Assembly: GCF_007845675.1 (NCBI RefSeq)
Contig: NZ_VOBR01000039.1
Coordinates: 1 to 64,000 of the forward strand
Length of the DNA stretch: 64,000 nt
Direction: 5' to 3'
DNA from: Lentzea tibetensis
GTDB taxonomy: Bacteria > Actinomycetota > Actinomycetes > Mycobacteriales > Pseudonocardiaceae
The translations under genes and the position numbers were made by a program. Of this stretch, positions 16,114 to 25,594 are shown piece after piece; position 1 is the stretch's first letter, and each line of letters begins with the position of its first letter. The notes beneath the pieces were generated by a model, which was given only the letters and a program-made list of their open reading frames with translations, was not told where the DNA came from and ran no database searches.

Positions 16114-17625
16114 TCACATACGGTCGATCAGCGGTAGCGGGGCGAAGGTGTGGTCCTGCCAGATCAACCGCGATGCCTCCTCCGGGTAGGCGGTGACGGC
16201 CGGGTGGACGTCGAAGAGCTGCGTGAGACGGTGCTCGGTGTCGTACGCGGGCCAGCCGGGGTCGCCGCCGATGGCGAACGCGGTCCACGCGGCGCGCATG
16301 CGGGCGGACAGCTCCGCTGCCTCGCCGGAGGGGTCTTCACCGATGAGCGCGGCAGGCTGACCGCTGCTCAGGTTGCCGAAGACGAGCGGCACGTCGAGGC
16401 CGTGGCAGGCGCCGAACGCACCGCCCATGCCGGGGGCGGGCCAGGTCAGCTCGAAGAGGTGGACCCGGCCGCCCGCCGCGGCCTGCGCCTCGGCGAGGTG
16501 CAGCGACGGCATGCGGAACAGCCAGTCCGAGTTGACCAGTTCGTAGAGCTCCTCCGGGCCCGCGTCCGGAAAGGCCTCGTGGTACCGGCTGCCGCCGTCG
16601 GGGGCGAGCGCCTCCAGTGCGGTCGCCGCCTGCTCCGGTGTCACCTCGCCGAGCATGCCTTCGATGACGGTGAACAGCCGCTGCTCGTCGCGGGTGTGGC
16701 CGACGATGAGCTCGACGTCCCGACCGGCGCCGTCGGCCAGTGCCTGCCACGGCGTGACGGGCAGGACGTCGCCGTCGACGACGGCCGCGAACGTGATCGT
16801 CCGGTGTGCGGCCCGGCCCCAGCGCTCCGCCCACTGGCCGATCTTCGCGGTGACCGCGTCACCGGCGGCGGGCAGCAGGGCAGGGTCCACAGTGGACAAG
16901 TCGGCGACCGTGGGACGCAGCCCCAGCTCCGTGGCGAAGGCCGCGGCGATGTCGGCGGCGAGCTCCGGCGTGAAGAACGGGCCCGGCACGCTCTGCGCGA
17001 TCGCCCGGTGGAAGAGCCCGGCCGCGCGCGGCATCGTCAGCAGGGCGGCGACCGACCCACCGCCCGCCGACTCGCCGAAGACCGTGACCCGGTCGGGGTT
17101 GCCGCCGAAGGCCCGGATGTTGTCGCGCACCCACTCCAGAGCGGCGACCTGGTCGAGCAGACCCCGGTTGGCCGGGGCTCCCTCGATCAGCGCGAAACCC
17201 TCGACACCGGTGCGGTAGTTGAACGTCACGACGACGACGCCGTCCCGTGCGAGGCAGGCGCCGTCGTACTCGGGGAGGCCGGACGTGCCGAACGCGTAGC
17301 CGCCGCCCTGGATCCACACCATGACCGGCAGCTCCGCACCCGGACCGGGCTCCGGCGACCAGACGTTGATCGTCAGCCAGTCGTCGCCGGGTGCGTCCTG
17401 CGCCAGCGCGTCCATGCCGAACATGCCGGGCTGTGGTGGCGGCGGGCCGTAGGACACGGCCTCCCGCACGCCGTCCCAGCCTCGCGCCGGCTGTGGCGCG
17501 GCGAACCGCAGCGCGCCGACCGGCGGCTCGGCGAACGGGATGCCGCGGAAGACCGCCACACCCGCCTCCCGGCTGCCGCGCAGTGTTCCGGCCGCGGTGC
17601 GGACCTCGGGCTGGGCAGCGGTCAT
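16114..17625 (-). CDS. Type B carboxylesterase
   Basis: A 503-residue alpha/beta-hydrolase of the carboxylesterase/PnbA family, with no signal peptide. ATG 17625 follows AGGAG. Seen: the oxyanion-hole segment QGGGYAFG (106-113), the nucleophile elbow GESAGG with Ser186, an acidic region GHTRDE, and a His in ACHGLDVPLVFG near residue 400. It hydrolyses esters of unknown structure. Divergent from the B3/B4-domain gene across 124 nt. Confidence 0.9.
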   Translation of the reverse strand: MTAAQPEVRTAAGTLRGSREAGVAVFRGIPFAEPPVGALRFAAPQPARGWDGVREAVSYGPPPPQPGMFGMDALAQDAPGDDWLTINVWSPEPGPGAELPVMVWIQGGGYAFGTSGLPEYDGACLARDGVVVVTFNYRTGVEGFALIEGAPANRGLLDQVAALEWVRDNIRAFGGNPDRVTVFGESAGGGSVAALLTMPRAAGLFHRAIAQSVPGPFFTPELAADIAAAFATELGLRPTVADLSTVDPALLPAAGDAVTAKIGQWAERWGRAAHRTITFAAVVDGDVLPVTPWQALADGAGRDVELIVGHTRDEQRLFTVIEGMLGEVTPEQAATALEALAPDGGSRYHEAFPDAGPEELYELVNSDWLFRMPSLHLAEAQAAAGGRVHLFELTWPAPGMGGAFGACHGLDVPLVFGNLSSGQPAALIGEDPSGEAAELSARMRAAWTAFAIGGDPGWPAYDTEHRLTQLFDVHPAVTAYPEEASRLIWQDHTFAPLPLIDRM

Positions 17626-17749
17626 CACGACTTCCTCTCCTGGTGGGGGCAGCACATCCTTCCCGCGGCACGGAGTTGCGTGCCAGCCATTTACCGGCGG
17701 CCGGGACTCGATCACCGCTCCAGCGGTGTGCGGCACCCTGGTTCGCATC

Positions 17750-18421
17750 ATGGAGAACAAGAACGTGTGCGAACTCGACGAAGTGCTGACAGGCGCGCGG
17801 ATCGAACCGGAGGTGTGCCTGCTGCGCCCGGACTTCGCGGTGCTGCTGATGGTGGCGTCCGGTCTGCCGGGCGGCCCGTCCGACGACGCCAGCGACGCGC
17901 TGCTCGCGGCCGCCGAGGAGCAGGTCACGCCGGATCACCCGCACGAGCAGGCGTGGGCGGACGCCTACCGGGCGTTCGGCGCGAAGCCCAACCGGACCCG
18001 CCCCTCGGTGACCGCGCTGCGCAGGCGGCCGGGGCTACCGCGGATCAACAAGCTGGTCGACGTCTACAACGCGGTGTCGGTGCGGCACGCCCTGCCCGTC
18101 GGCGGCGAGGACCTCGACGCCTACCGGGGTGCGCCCCGGCTGTTCCGGGCGCGGGGCGACGAGGAGTTCGAGACCTCCGCGGGCGTCGAGCACCCCGAGC
18201 CCGGCGAGGTCGTGTGGGGTGACGACGCGGGGGTGACGTGCCGGCGGTGGAACTGGCGGCAGTGCGCCCGGACGCAGATCACCGAGCGGACCGGCCGCGC
18301 GTTGTTCATGCTCGAGCGGCTCGAGCCGATGACCCTCACCGCGCTGCTCGCGGCGGGCGAGGAGCTGCGCGGTCACCTCGAGGCGCTCGGCGCGGACGTT
18401 CGGACCAGACTGATGAGGTGA
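17750..18421 (+). CDS. B3/B4 tRNA-binding-domain protein
   Basis: A 223-residue protein from ATG 17750, with no ribosome site, so probably leaderless. It matches the free-standing B3/B4 domain of phenylalanyl-tRNA synthetase beta subunits: LPRINKLVDVYNAVSVRHALPVGGEDLD, then GEVVWGDDAGVTCRRWNWRQ and the TxRxLFMLE segment. Stand-alone copies are proposed to edit or bind misacylated tRNA or amino-acid derivatives; the role is not certain. It is followed by the metallohydrolase 64 nt downstream. Confidence 0.8.
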   Translation: MENKNVCELDEVLTGARIEPEVCLLRPDFAVLLMVASGLPGGPSDDASDALLAAAEEQVTPDHPHEQAWADAYRAFGAKPNRTRPSVTALRRRPGLPRINKLVDVYNAVSVRHALPVGGEDLDAYRGAPRLFRARGDEEFETSAGVEHPEPGEVVWGDDAGVTCRRWNWRQCARTQITERTGRALFMLERLEPMTLTALLAAGEELRGHLEALGADVRTRLMR

Positions 18422-18485
18422 TCGCCTCTTCCCTTCCGAGACGGTCGAGTCCAGGATGGTGCGCACCCCACCACGAGGAGTGACC

Positions 18486-20084
18486 GTGATCATCCGCCTG
18501 GTCCTCGCCGCCCTGCTCGCCGCAGTGGCGCTCACACCGTCGGCAGGAGCGCAGGCTCCCTGGTGGGAGCCCGTGAACCGACCGGCGCCGGACTCGGAGA
18601 TCAACGTCAGCGGGGAGCCCTTCCGGGGCACCGACAGCCAGGGCAAGGTGCGCGGGTTCGTCGACGCGCACAACCACCTGATGACGAACGAGGCGTTCGG
18701 CGGCAGGCTGATCTGCGGCAAGCCGTTCTCCGAACAGGGCGTCGCCGACGCGCTGAAGGACTGTCCCGAGCACCACCCGTTCGGCCTCGGCGCGATCTTC
18801 GAGGCGATCGTGGCGGACCCCGACGGCCACGACCCGGTCGGCTGGCCGACGCTCAAGGACTGGCCGTCGTACAAGACCGTCTCGCACCAGCAGAACTACT
18901 ACGCCTGGGTCGAACGCGCCTGGCGCGGCGGCCAGCGGGTGCTCGTGGCCGACCTGACGAGCAACGCGGCGCTGTGCTCGATCTACCCGTTCAAGGACCG
19001 CGGCTGCGACGAGATGGACTCGGTCCGCCTGCAGGCCCGCCGGACCTACGAGCTCCAGGACTACGTCGACCGCATGTTCGGCGGCGCGGGCAAGGGCTGG
19101 TTCCGGATCGTCACGACCCCCCAGCAGGCGCGGAACGTGGTCGCGCAGGGCAAGCTCGCCGTGGTGCTCGGCATCGAGACCTCGGAGATCTTCGGCTGCC
19201 GCCAGGTGCTCAACTTCCCCGCGTGCACCAAGGGCGACATCGACCGCGGACTCGACGAGGTCTACGCGCTCGGCGTGCGCAGTGTGTTCCCGTGCCACAA
19301 GTACGACAACGCGTTGTGCGGCGTCAGGTTCGACTCCGGCACGTCCGGCGCGGTCGTCAACGCGGCCCAGTTCCTGCGCACCGGCACCTGGTGGACGACC
19401 GAGAAGTGCACCGGCCCGCAGCAGGACAACCCCATCGGGCTCGCGGCGCCGAACGCGCTGATCCCGGCGGGCGTCGTCGCCCCCGCGTACGACCCGGCGA
19501 AGCGGTGCAACACCCGCGGCCTGACCGCGCTCGGCGAGTACGCCGTGCGCGGCATGATGCAGCGGCACATGATGATCGAGATCGACCACATGAGCGTGAA
19601 GGCCGCCGGGCGCACGCTCGACATCGCCACCCAGGCCCGTTACCCCGGCGTGCTGTCCAGCCACAGCTGGATGGATCCGAAGTGGACGGAGCGGGTCTAC
19701 CAGCTCGGCGGTTTCGTCGCCTCGTACGAGATGGACAGTCCCGCGTTCGTGGAACAGACGGCCGCCACCAGCGCGCTGCGCCGCCAGTACAACGTGGGTC
19801 TCGGGTTCGGCACCGACTACAACGGCGTCGGCTCGCACCCGAGTCCGCGCGGCGGCGTCACCTACCCGTTCCGCAGCTTCCCGGACGGGCCGCTGGTCGA
19901 CCGGCAGCGCACCGGCCAGCGCGTGTGGGACATCAACACCGACGGTGGCGCGCACGTGGGCCTGGTGCCGGACTGGATCGAAGAGGTGCGGAAGCTCGGC
20001 GGGGACCAGGTCGTGAACGACCTGCTCGCCGGGGCCGAGTCCTACCTCGGGACGTGGGCGGGCGCGCAGCGCTGGCCTTCCTGA
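18486..20084 (+). CDS. Secreted membrane-dipeptidase/amidohydrolase-like protein
   Basis: A 532-residue exported protein from GTG 18486, with GAGGAG 5 nt before it. The signal peptide ends near PSAGAQA (about residue 22). Metal-site features of the amidohydrolase/M19 dipeptidase fold are present: DAHNHL (HxH), a central E (VLGIETSE), IEIDHMS, VLSSHSW and GFGTDYNG with an Asp. It probably cleaves a small extracellular amide or peptide; substrate unknown. Several Cys pairs fit secretion. Followed by two hairpins before the stress-protein gene. Confidence 0.7.
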   Translation: MIIRLVLAALLAAVALTPSAGAQAPWWEPVNRPAPDSEINVSGEPFRGTDSQGKVRGFVDAHNHLMTNEAFGGRLICGKPFSEQGVADALKDCPEHHPFGLGAIFEAIVADPDGHDPVGWPTLKDWPSYKTVSHQQNYYAWVERAWRGGQRVLVADLTSNAALCSIYPFKDRGCDEMDSVRLQARRTYELQDYVDRMFGGAGKGWFRIVTTPQQARNVVAQGKLAVVLGIETSEIFGCRQVLNFPACTKGDIDRGLDEVYALGVRSVFPCHKYDNALCGVRFDSGTSGAVVNAAQFLRTGTWWTTEKCTGPQQDNPIGLAAPNALIPAGVVAPAYDPAKRCNTRGLTALGEYAVRGMMQRHMMIEIDHMSVKAAGRTLDIATQARYPGVLSSHSWMDPKWTERVYQLGGFVASYEMDSPAFVEQTAATSALRRQYNVGLGFGTDYNGVGSHPSPRGGVTYPFRSFPDGPLVDRQRTGQRVWDINTDGGAHVGLVPDWIEEVRKLGGDQVVNDLLAGAESYLGTWAGAQRWPS

Positions 20085-20108
20085 CGCTGTTGGCGGGAGC
20101 CGATTCAC

Positions 20109-20176
20109 CCCGTTCGCGCGAAGCAGCCGCGCGAACGGGCGGTGCAGGGTGTGGAGACGCACGTGTCCACACCCTG
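20109..20176 (+). promoter_or_regulatory. Two consecutive perfect hairpins in leader
   Basis: The first stem pairs 20109-20120 with 20128-20139 (12 bp) and is likely the terminator of the preceding hydrolase gene. The second pairs 20145-20155 with 20166-20176 (11 bp) and ends 2 nt before the AGGAG ribosome site of the universal stress protein gene. The second could act as an operator, or as an RNA element masking or exposing the ribosome site. Confidence 0.6.
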
Positions 20177-20189
20177 ACAGGAGAACGTG

Positions 20190-21071
20190 ATGAAGGGACC
20201 CACTGCCCCGGTCGTGGTCGGCGTCGACGGCTCGTCCTCGGCGCTCGCCGCGGTCGAGTGGGCCGCCGGTGAATGCGCTCACCACAAGGCTCCGCTGCGT
20301 CTGGTGCACGGATACGTGCTGCCGGTGCGCGGATACCCGGAGGTCGTGCTGACCGGCAACGAGGTGCGGCAGGCGATGGAGGTGCGGGCGCGGGAGTGGC
20401 TCGGCGACGCCGAGGCGGTGGCGCGCACCGCCGCGCCGGACGTCGAGATCACCACGCACCTGGCCGCATCGGGCGCCACGGCGTTGCTCATCGAGGAGTC
20501 CCGCGACGCGCGGCTGATGGTGCTCGGGTCGCAGGGGCTCGGTGCGGTCACCGGACTGCTCGTCGGGTCGGTCGCGCTCGCGCTGGCGTCGCACGGGAAG
20601 AGCCCGCTCGTCGTCCTCAGGGGGACTCCGGCACCCGACGGTCCGGTCGTGGCCGGCGTCGACGGCTCGCCGACGAGCGAGGCGGCCTTGGCGTTCGCCT
20701 TCGAGGCGGCGTCGGCGCGGGACGCGTCGCTGATCGCGGTCTTGTCGTGGCAGGAGTACGCGGTCGACAGCGCGTACCACCTGTCCCGGCTCGCGATCGA
20801 CTGGGACCGGGCCGAGGAGAGCGAGCGCAGGCTGCTCGCGCAGCGGCTCGCGGGCTGGCAGGAGAAGTACCCGGACGTGCGGGTGCACCGGGTGGTGCTG
20901 CGGGACCGTCCGGTGCGCGCGTTGATGCGCTACGGCGCCGATGCGCAGCTGCTCGTCGTCGGCAGCCACGGCCGCGGCGGGTTCGCCGGAATGCTGTTGG
21001 GGTCGACCAGCCAGGCGTTGCTCTACCACTCGCCGTGCCCGCTGGCGATCGTCCGCCCCACCTCGGGGTGA
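20190..21071 (+). CDS. Tandem-domain universal stress protein
   Basis: A 293-residue cytoplasmic protein of two Usp domains. The first (1-145) starts VVVGVDGSSSALAAVEWA and ends with the ATP-site G-x2-G-x9-G(S/T) pattern (GSQGLGAVTGLLVGSVA). The second (150-293) starts VVAGVDGSPTSEAAL and has GSHGRGGFAGMLLGSTSQ. ATG 20190 was chosen because AGGAG is 6 nt before it. Tandem Usps are common in actinomycetes under dormancy or redox control. A hairpin abuts its ribosome site. Confidence 0.93.
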   Translation: MKGPTAPVVVGVDGSSSALAAVEWAAGECAHHKAPLRLVHGYVLPVRGYPEVVLTGNEVRQAMEVRAREWLGDAEAVARTAAPDVEITTHLAASGATALLIEESRDARLMVLGSQGLGAVTGLLVGSVALALASHGKSPLVVLRGTPAPDGPVVAGVDGSPTSEAALAFAFEAASARDASLIAVLSWQEYAVDSAYHLSRLAIDWDRAEESERRLLAQRLAGWQEKYPDVRVHRVVLRDRPVRALMRYGADAQLLVVGSHGRGGFAGMLLGSTSQALLYHSPCPLAIVRPTSG

Positions 21072-21134
21072 GGTCGGCGAGCGGTCTGCGGATAACCGGG
21101 GCAGGCGCTTCGCGCACGTGCTACTCCTACGCGC

Positions 21135-23288
21135 GTGCGTGCTGAGGATCATGCGAGTGCGGTCCACGTGGCCGTGGTGTCCCCGGACGGCCGAGTGGGC
21201 GTGACCGCGACGCGACCGGGCGAGATCCGGTTGTGGGACATGGCAACCGGCGGTCTGCTGGCCGTCAGGGCCGAGTCCGACGAGGTCGTGGAGAGCGCCG
21301 CGTTCACCGGCACCGGGCAGCTCGTGGCCAGGGGGTCCTGGTCGGCGAAGCGGTGGACGGAGGAGCTCGTCGAGCTCCCGGACGCAGGCGAGTGGGTGGA
21401 GCTCGCGGTCGGCAGCCGGATGCGGGTCACCGACGACATGCGCCTCGCCACGGTGGTGGTCCCCGCGGGCGGCAGGCTCCTGGTCGGCCACGACGCGACC
21501 GGTGCCGTCCACGCGTGGCACCACCAAGGTCGCACCGTCCACACGGATCCGTACCACTGGCTGAGCCCCCGTTGGTCCTATGTGGACGAACAGGCTGACC
21601 AGCGGTTGCTGTGCGTCTGCGACGACGGGCGGCTGGTGGTGTCACCGAGGCCGGGCAGGCTCGTCGTGCTGGACGCGAACACCGGTGCCGCGGTGCGCAC
21701 GATCGAGGCGCCGGAACCGACGGCACTGGCGGGCCACCCGGATCTGCCGCTCGTCGCGCTCGCGGACCGGGACGGCGAGCTGCGGTGGTGGGACGCGGCG
21801 AGCGGCGAGCCGCTGGGCCGGGTCCAGGCGCACGGCGACCGGGTTCGCGGTCTCGCGGTCGCGGCCGAGGGGCTCGTGTCCGCGTCGCGGGACGGCACGG
21901 CCGCGCTGTGGGACTGGGACGGCGCGCTGCTGGGCCGGTTCACCCCGGCGCCCGCCGACCGTCCGCGGGTGCCGGCCGGCCGGCAGGACCCGCACGAGCT
22001 CGCGCTGGTCGCCGGGACGCCCGACGGCAAGCGGTGGCTGGTCTGCGGGTACGGCGGGCAGGTGCACGTGCTCGACGGCGAGCTGGTTCCGGTCCGCCAC
22101 GGCCAGATCGTTGCGGCGCAGGGGATGCTCGACGTCGACGAGGTGCTCGACGCGATCGCCGCCGGTGGCGCGGAGTTCGCCGCGGTGGCGCGGACACTGG
22201 CCGTGCCCGGTGCACTGGACGAGCTCCACGGCGACGCACACCCGTACGACACGGACAAGGTGATCGCGCGTGCGCTGGACGGGCCCGTGCGGTCGGACGA
22301 CCCCGACGTCGTGGAGGCCGCCGCGCTGGCGCTGATCGAGCTCCGGCCGAACAGGGCCATCGCGCTGTGCTGGGAGCTGATCAGACGCGTTCCCGGTATC
22401 GCGGGAAGGCTGCTGGCCGACGTCACCGGTTCGGAGCCGCCGGGAGTCGACGGCCTGCTCGAACAGCTGCCGCGCGTCGACCACTTCACCGCACTGCTCG
22501 TCGCGGGCGCGCTCGCCGAGCACGGAGACGCGGCGGTCGACGCGCTGTGCGCGGCCCTGCGCGAGTTCCCTCCCGGCTGGGAGGAGATCGGGCACCGGGT
22601 GGTGTGGGCGGTCGAGTTCGTCTGCCCGCGTGACGGTCTTCAGCTGATGCTGACCTCCGCCACGCCACGTGCGCGCAACATCGCGATGGACGCGTACAGC
22701 TCGGCGCACCGCGACAGCAGGCACGGCGGCCTGAAACCGTTGTACGACTCCGAAGAGCTCGACCGGGCCGTGCACGACTGCGCCGTGCGGGAGCTCGCCG
22801 CGACCGAACCGGGTTACGGCTCACGCGACAACCAGTACGAGGCGATGTACGCGTTGTGGTTCTGCTTCGACCACGCCGACGCGCCGCTGATCGCTCAGGT
22901 GCTGGCCACCACGGAGGACTCGGGCGTGCGCAGCATCGGCCTTTCGCACGTGGAGGAGATCTTCCAGACCGATCCTCTTTTCGACAGCGGGTTGCTCGAC
23001 GCGTTGCGCCGCACGGCATCCGACCCCGACGAGAGCTGCGGCACCCGCACGGAGGCGCTCCGCTACGCCGCGGGCAGCGCCCGCGAGGAGGTCGTGCCCT
23101 GGATGCTCGCCGCACTCGACGACCGCGACCGCCGCGTCGTGGCCGGCGCCATCTACGCCTTGCTGTTGAAGGACAAGGAGCGCTTCGCCGCGCGGGTGGC
23201 GCCGCTGCTCGACGCGTGGGAGGACACCGACGGGTGCGGCTGGGAGATCGGCGAGGCGCGCGACATCCTCGCCGGCGAGGAGTCCTGA
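21135..23288 (+). CDS. WD40-HEAT repeat protein
   Basis: A 717-residue protein without signal peptide. The N-terminal half (about 1-330) has WD40-like blades: PDGRVGVTATRPGEIRLWD, GELRWWDAASGEPLGRVQAHGD and LVSASRDGTAALWDWDG. The C-terminal half (about 370-717) is helical, with HEAT-like pairs. It is probably a scaffold for protein contacts; partner unknown. The GTG start at 21135 lacks a clear ribosome site. Related WD-like proteins lie at 27886 and 45384. The following beta-lactamase gene is only 41 nt away. Confidence 0.7.
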   Translation: MRAEDHASAVHVAVVSPDGRVGVTATRPGEIRLWDMATGGLLAVRAESDEVVESAAFTGTGQLVARGSWSAKRWTEELVELPDAGEWVELAVGSRMRVTDDMRLATVVVPAGGRLLVGHDATGAVHAWHHQGRTVHTDPYHWLSPRWSYVDEQADQRLLCVCDDGRLVVSPRPGRLVVLDANTGAAVRTIEAPEPTALAGHPDLPLVALADRDGELRWWDAASGEPLGRVQAHGDRVRGLAVAAEGLVSASRDGTAALWDWDGALLGRFTPAPADRPRVPAGRQDPHELALVAGTPDGKRWLVCGYGGQVHVLDGELVPVRHGQIVAAQGMLDVDEVLDAIAAGGAEFAAVARTLAVPGALDELHGDAHPYDTDKVIARALDGPVRSDDPDVVEAAALALIELRPNRAIALCWELIRRVPGIAGRLLADVTGSEPPGVDGLLEQLPRVDHFTALLVAGALAEHGDAAVDALCAALREFPPGWEEIGHRVVWAVEFVCPRDGLQLMLTSATPRARNIAMDAYSSAHRDSRHGGLKPLYDSEELDRAVHDCAVRELAATEPGYGSRDNQYEAMYALWFCFDHADAPLIAQVLATTEDSGVRSIGLSHVEEIFQTDPLFDSGLLDALRRTASDPDESCGTRTEALRYAAGSAREEVVPWMLAALDDRDRRVVAGAIYALLLKDKERFAARVAPLLDAWEDTDGCGWEIGEARDILAGEES

Positions 23289-23329
23289 AGCGGTACCACA
23301 ACGTCCGCGAACCTATTTGGGGGAAGACC

Positions 23330-24259
23330 TTGGCACCATCACGCTCGACCATCACTCGGCGCGCCCTCCTGAGCGCGGCCGCGCTCCTGCCGCTGGCCGG
23401 ATGCTCGAACAACGCAGCACCGTCCACGTCCACATCGACCTCCACGTCGACGCCGACGTCTGCTGCCCCGGTGACCGAGCACGACGACGATCGCCTGGCC
23501 GAGCTGGAGCGGAAGTTCGACGCACGCCTCGGGGTGTACGTGCTCGACACCGGCTCGGGCGCCACCATCGTCCACCGGCCGGACGAGCGGTTCGCGTTCT
23601 GCTCGACGTTCAAGGGCGTGGCGGCGGCCGCCGTGCTGCACCGCAACCCGTTGTCGCACCTGGACACCGTCGTCAGGTACACCGAGGCCGATCTCATGGA
23701 GCACGTTCCCGTCACCGGGCAGCACGTGGCCACCGGGATGAAGATCCGGGACCTGTGCGACGCCGCCATCCGCCACAGCGACGGCACCGCGGGCAACCTC
23801 CTGGTCCGCGACCTCGGCGGGCCTGCCCAGCTCACGGACTTCGTGCGCGGCCTCGGCGACACCGTGACCAGGATGGACCGGATCGAGCCCGCGATCACCG
23901 AAGCGACACCGGGAGACCCGCGCGACACGACCTCTCCCCGTGCGTTCGGCACGACCTACCAGAAGATCGTGCTGGGGCCCACCCTGCCGGACGACAAGCG
24001 CGCCTTCCTCCGCGACCTGCTGGAACGCAACACCACCGGCGACCAGCGCATCCGGGCGGGCGTGCCGCAGGGGTGGGTCGTGGCCGACAAGACCGGGACC
24101 GGGAGCTACGGCACGCTCAACGACATCGCCGTCGTGTGGCCGCCGAACGCCGCGCCGCTCATCATCTCGATCATGTCCAGCAAGGCCGCGAAGGGCGCCA
24201 AGGCCGACCAGGCCGTCATCGCCGAGGCCGCCGCGCGCGTCGTGGCCGCGTTGACCTGA
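23330..24259 (+). CDS. Class A beta-lactamase lipoprotein
   Basis: A 309-residue enzyme from TTG 23330 behind GGGGGAAG. The twin-arginine-like start (TITRRALLSA) and lipobox LAGC (Cys25) predict a Tat-exported lipoprotein. A Ser/Thr-rich linker (31-46) follows. Active-site motifs: STFK with Ser92, SDG (150-152, where many enzymes have SDN), the omega loop RIEP with Glu186, and KTGTG. Thr190 stands where TEM-type enzymes have Asn170. It should hydrolyse penicillins; the SDG variant is also found in actinobacterial enzymes such as BlaC. Confidence 0.93.
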   Translation: MAPSRSTITRRALLSAAALLPLAGCSNNAAPSTSTSTSTSTPTSAAPVTEHDDDRLAELERKFDARLGVYVLDTGSGATIVHRPDERFAFCSTFKGVAAAAVLHRNPLSHLDTVVRYTEADLMEHVPVTGQHVATGMKIRDLCDAAIRHSDGTAGNLLVRDLGGPAQLTDFVRGLGDTVTRMDRIEPAITEATPGDPRDTTSPRAFGTTYQKIVLGPTLPDDKRAFLRDLLERNTTGDQRIRAGVPQGWVVADKTGTGSYGTLNDIAVVWPPNAAPLIISIMSSKAAKGAKADQAVIAEAAARVVAALT

Positions 24260-24364
24260 GATCGATGTTCACGGATTGATGTTCAGCGTCCTCGCGCTGA
24301 TCCCGGACAACGTCGGAGCGCTAGACAGGCACTCGGCAACGTCACTGATCAGCAGGGGGAAGTC

Positions 24365-25522
24365 GTGTCACCACGGAAGTTGGGAAGACTGGCGCCGGCG
24401 GGCGCGGTCGTGTTCGCGGTGCTGGCCGCACAGGGGCTGACCGGTGTCCAGGCGAGCGCCGCACCGGAGCAGGACGAGCAGGCACTGGTGCGGCTGACGC
24501 AGCAGTACCTGCAGGACCGGGCCGACCGGTTGACCGGCGGGGCGAAGGCCTCGGCGCTGACCTCGGTCAGCGGGACGGCCGAGTTCACCGGCAGGCTGGC
24601 GGCGGAGGCGGCCGAGCTGGACCGGCGGCGGTCGTCGGCGGACTTCAGCGGGGCGCGCGTCGTGATCCAGCAACCGGACGTCCGGTTCGCCGGGGACGAG
24701 GCGCGGGTCCGGTTCGTCGAGCGGACGGAGCTGTTCTACGCGCACCGGTCGAAGGCGGACTCGCCCGCCGCGGCCTCCCACCGGGTCGGGCACACCGTCG
24801 GGTTCACTCGCGTCGGCGGTCAGTGGAAGGTGGCCTCCGACGTGCTCGACCTGCCGCAGGACGCGGTCGGTCCGCTCACGTACGCGCACCCGGTCAAGAG
24901 CGGGCCCGCCGCGGCAGGCCCCAGGTCGAAGGTCCCGGCGGGCTGGGTCGCCTCGAGGCCGGACACCCCGAGGAAGGCCGGCGGCGAGAACCCGACCGTG
25001 CAGGGTCCGCCGTACAGCCGGGCCGCGGCGGCGAACTACGCGCGCCGATGGGCCGAGGACCGGAACCCGGACTTCCCGTCGTTCGGCAACGACTGCGCGA
25101 ACTTCACGTCGCAGGCGCTCCTCGCGAGCGGCTGGGACATGGTGAAGAGGGGCTACAACCACCCGGACGCCTGGTGGGTCACCAAGCCCCAGCCGGGGTT
25201 CTTCAACAGCCACACCTGGTCGGTTGCGCAGAACCAGGCCGACTTCGGTGGCATCAGCGGCAGGTTGAGGAACTACGCGGGTGAGCCCGTGCACGTCGGG
25301 GACATGCTCTACGCGGACTGGGGCGGCGATGGAGGACCGGACGCCCACATCGACCACTCCATGATCGTCGTCCAGGTCGACGATCCGTGGGACTGGGGCC
25401 AGATCCACCTCGCGTACCACACCACCGACCAGGCCGACATCACGGCGTGGGACCTGTACACCATGGACGAGTACACGGAGACCGCTGCCTACTACTTCTT
25501 CAGCCTGCAGAACGCCTACTAG
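24365..25522 (+). CDS. Secreted Amidase_6 domain protein
   Basis: A 385-residue exported protein from GTG 24365 with a GGGGGAA site. The signal peptide runs to about residue 35. The middle is unannotated. The C-terminal ~160 residues match the putative amidase domain (Amidase_6): NYARRWAED..., FGNDCANFTSQAL with a likely nucleophilic Cys, and a later DAHIDHSMIV with a candidate His. These resemble NlpC/P60-like papain-fold amidases, so cell-wall amide cleavage is possible. Ends at a strong terminator. Confidence 0.82.
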   Translation: MSPRKLGRLAPAGAVVFAVLAAQGLTGVQASAAPEQDEQALVRLTQQYLQDRADRLTGGAKASALTSVSGTAEFTGRLAAEAAELDRRRSSADFSGARVVIQQPDVRFAGDEARVRFVERTELFYAHRSKADSPAAASHRVGHTVGFTRVGGQWKVASDVLDLPQDAVGPLTYAHPVKSGPAAAGPRSKVPAGWVASRPDTPRKAGGENPTVQGPPYSRAAAANYARRWAEDRNPDFPSFGNDCANFTSQALLASGWDMVKRGYNHPDAWWVTKPQPGFFNSHTWSVAQNQADFGGISGRLRNYAGEPVHVGDMLYADWGGDGGPDAHIDHSMIVVQVDDPWDWGQIHLAYHTTDQADITAWDLYTMDEYTETAAYYFFSLQNAY

Positions 25523-25529
25523 CGCGGTG

Positions 25530-25560
25530 AGGCCTCTCGCCGGGTGCCGGCGAGAGGCCT
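25530..25560. terminator. Bidirectional terminator
   Basis: A 14-bp perfect stem (25530-25543 with 25547-25560) and a 3-nt loop sit between two convergent genes. Confidence 0.9.
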
Positions 25561-25594
25561 CTCACCGGCCGTGGACGAAGGAGATCCAGCGGCC

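Noticed and set aside
16100-16116. Terminator after the carboxylesterase
   Set aside because: The stem is only about 6 bp and overlaps the stop codon; too weak to call.
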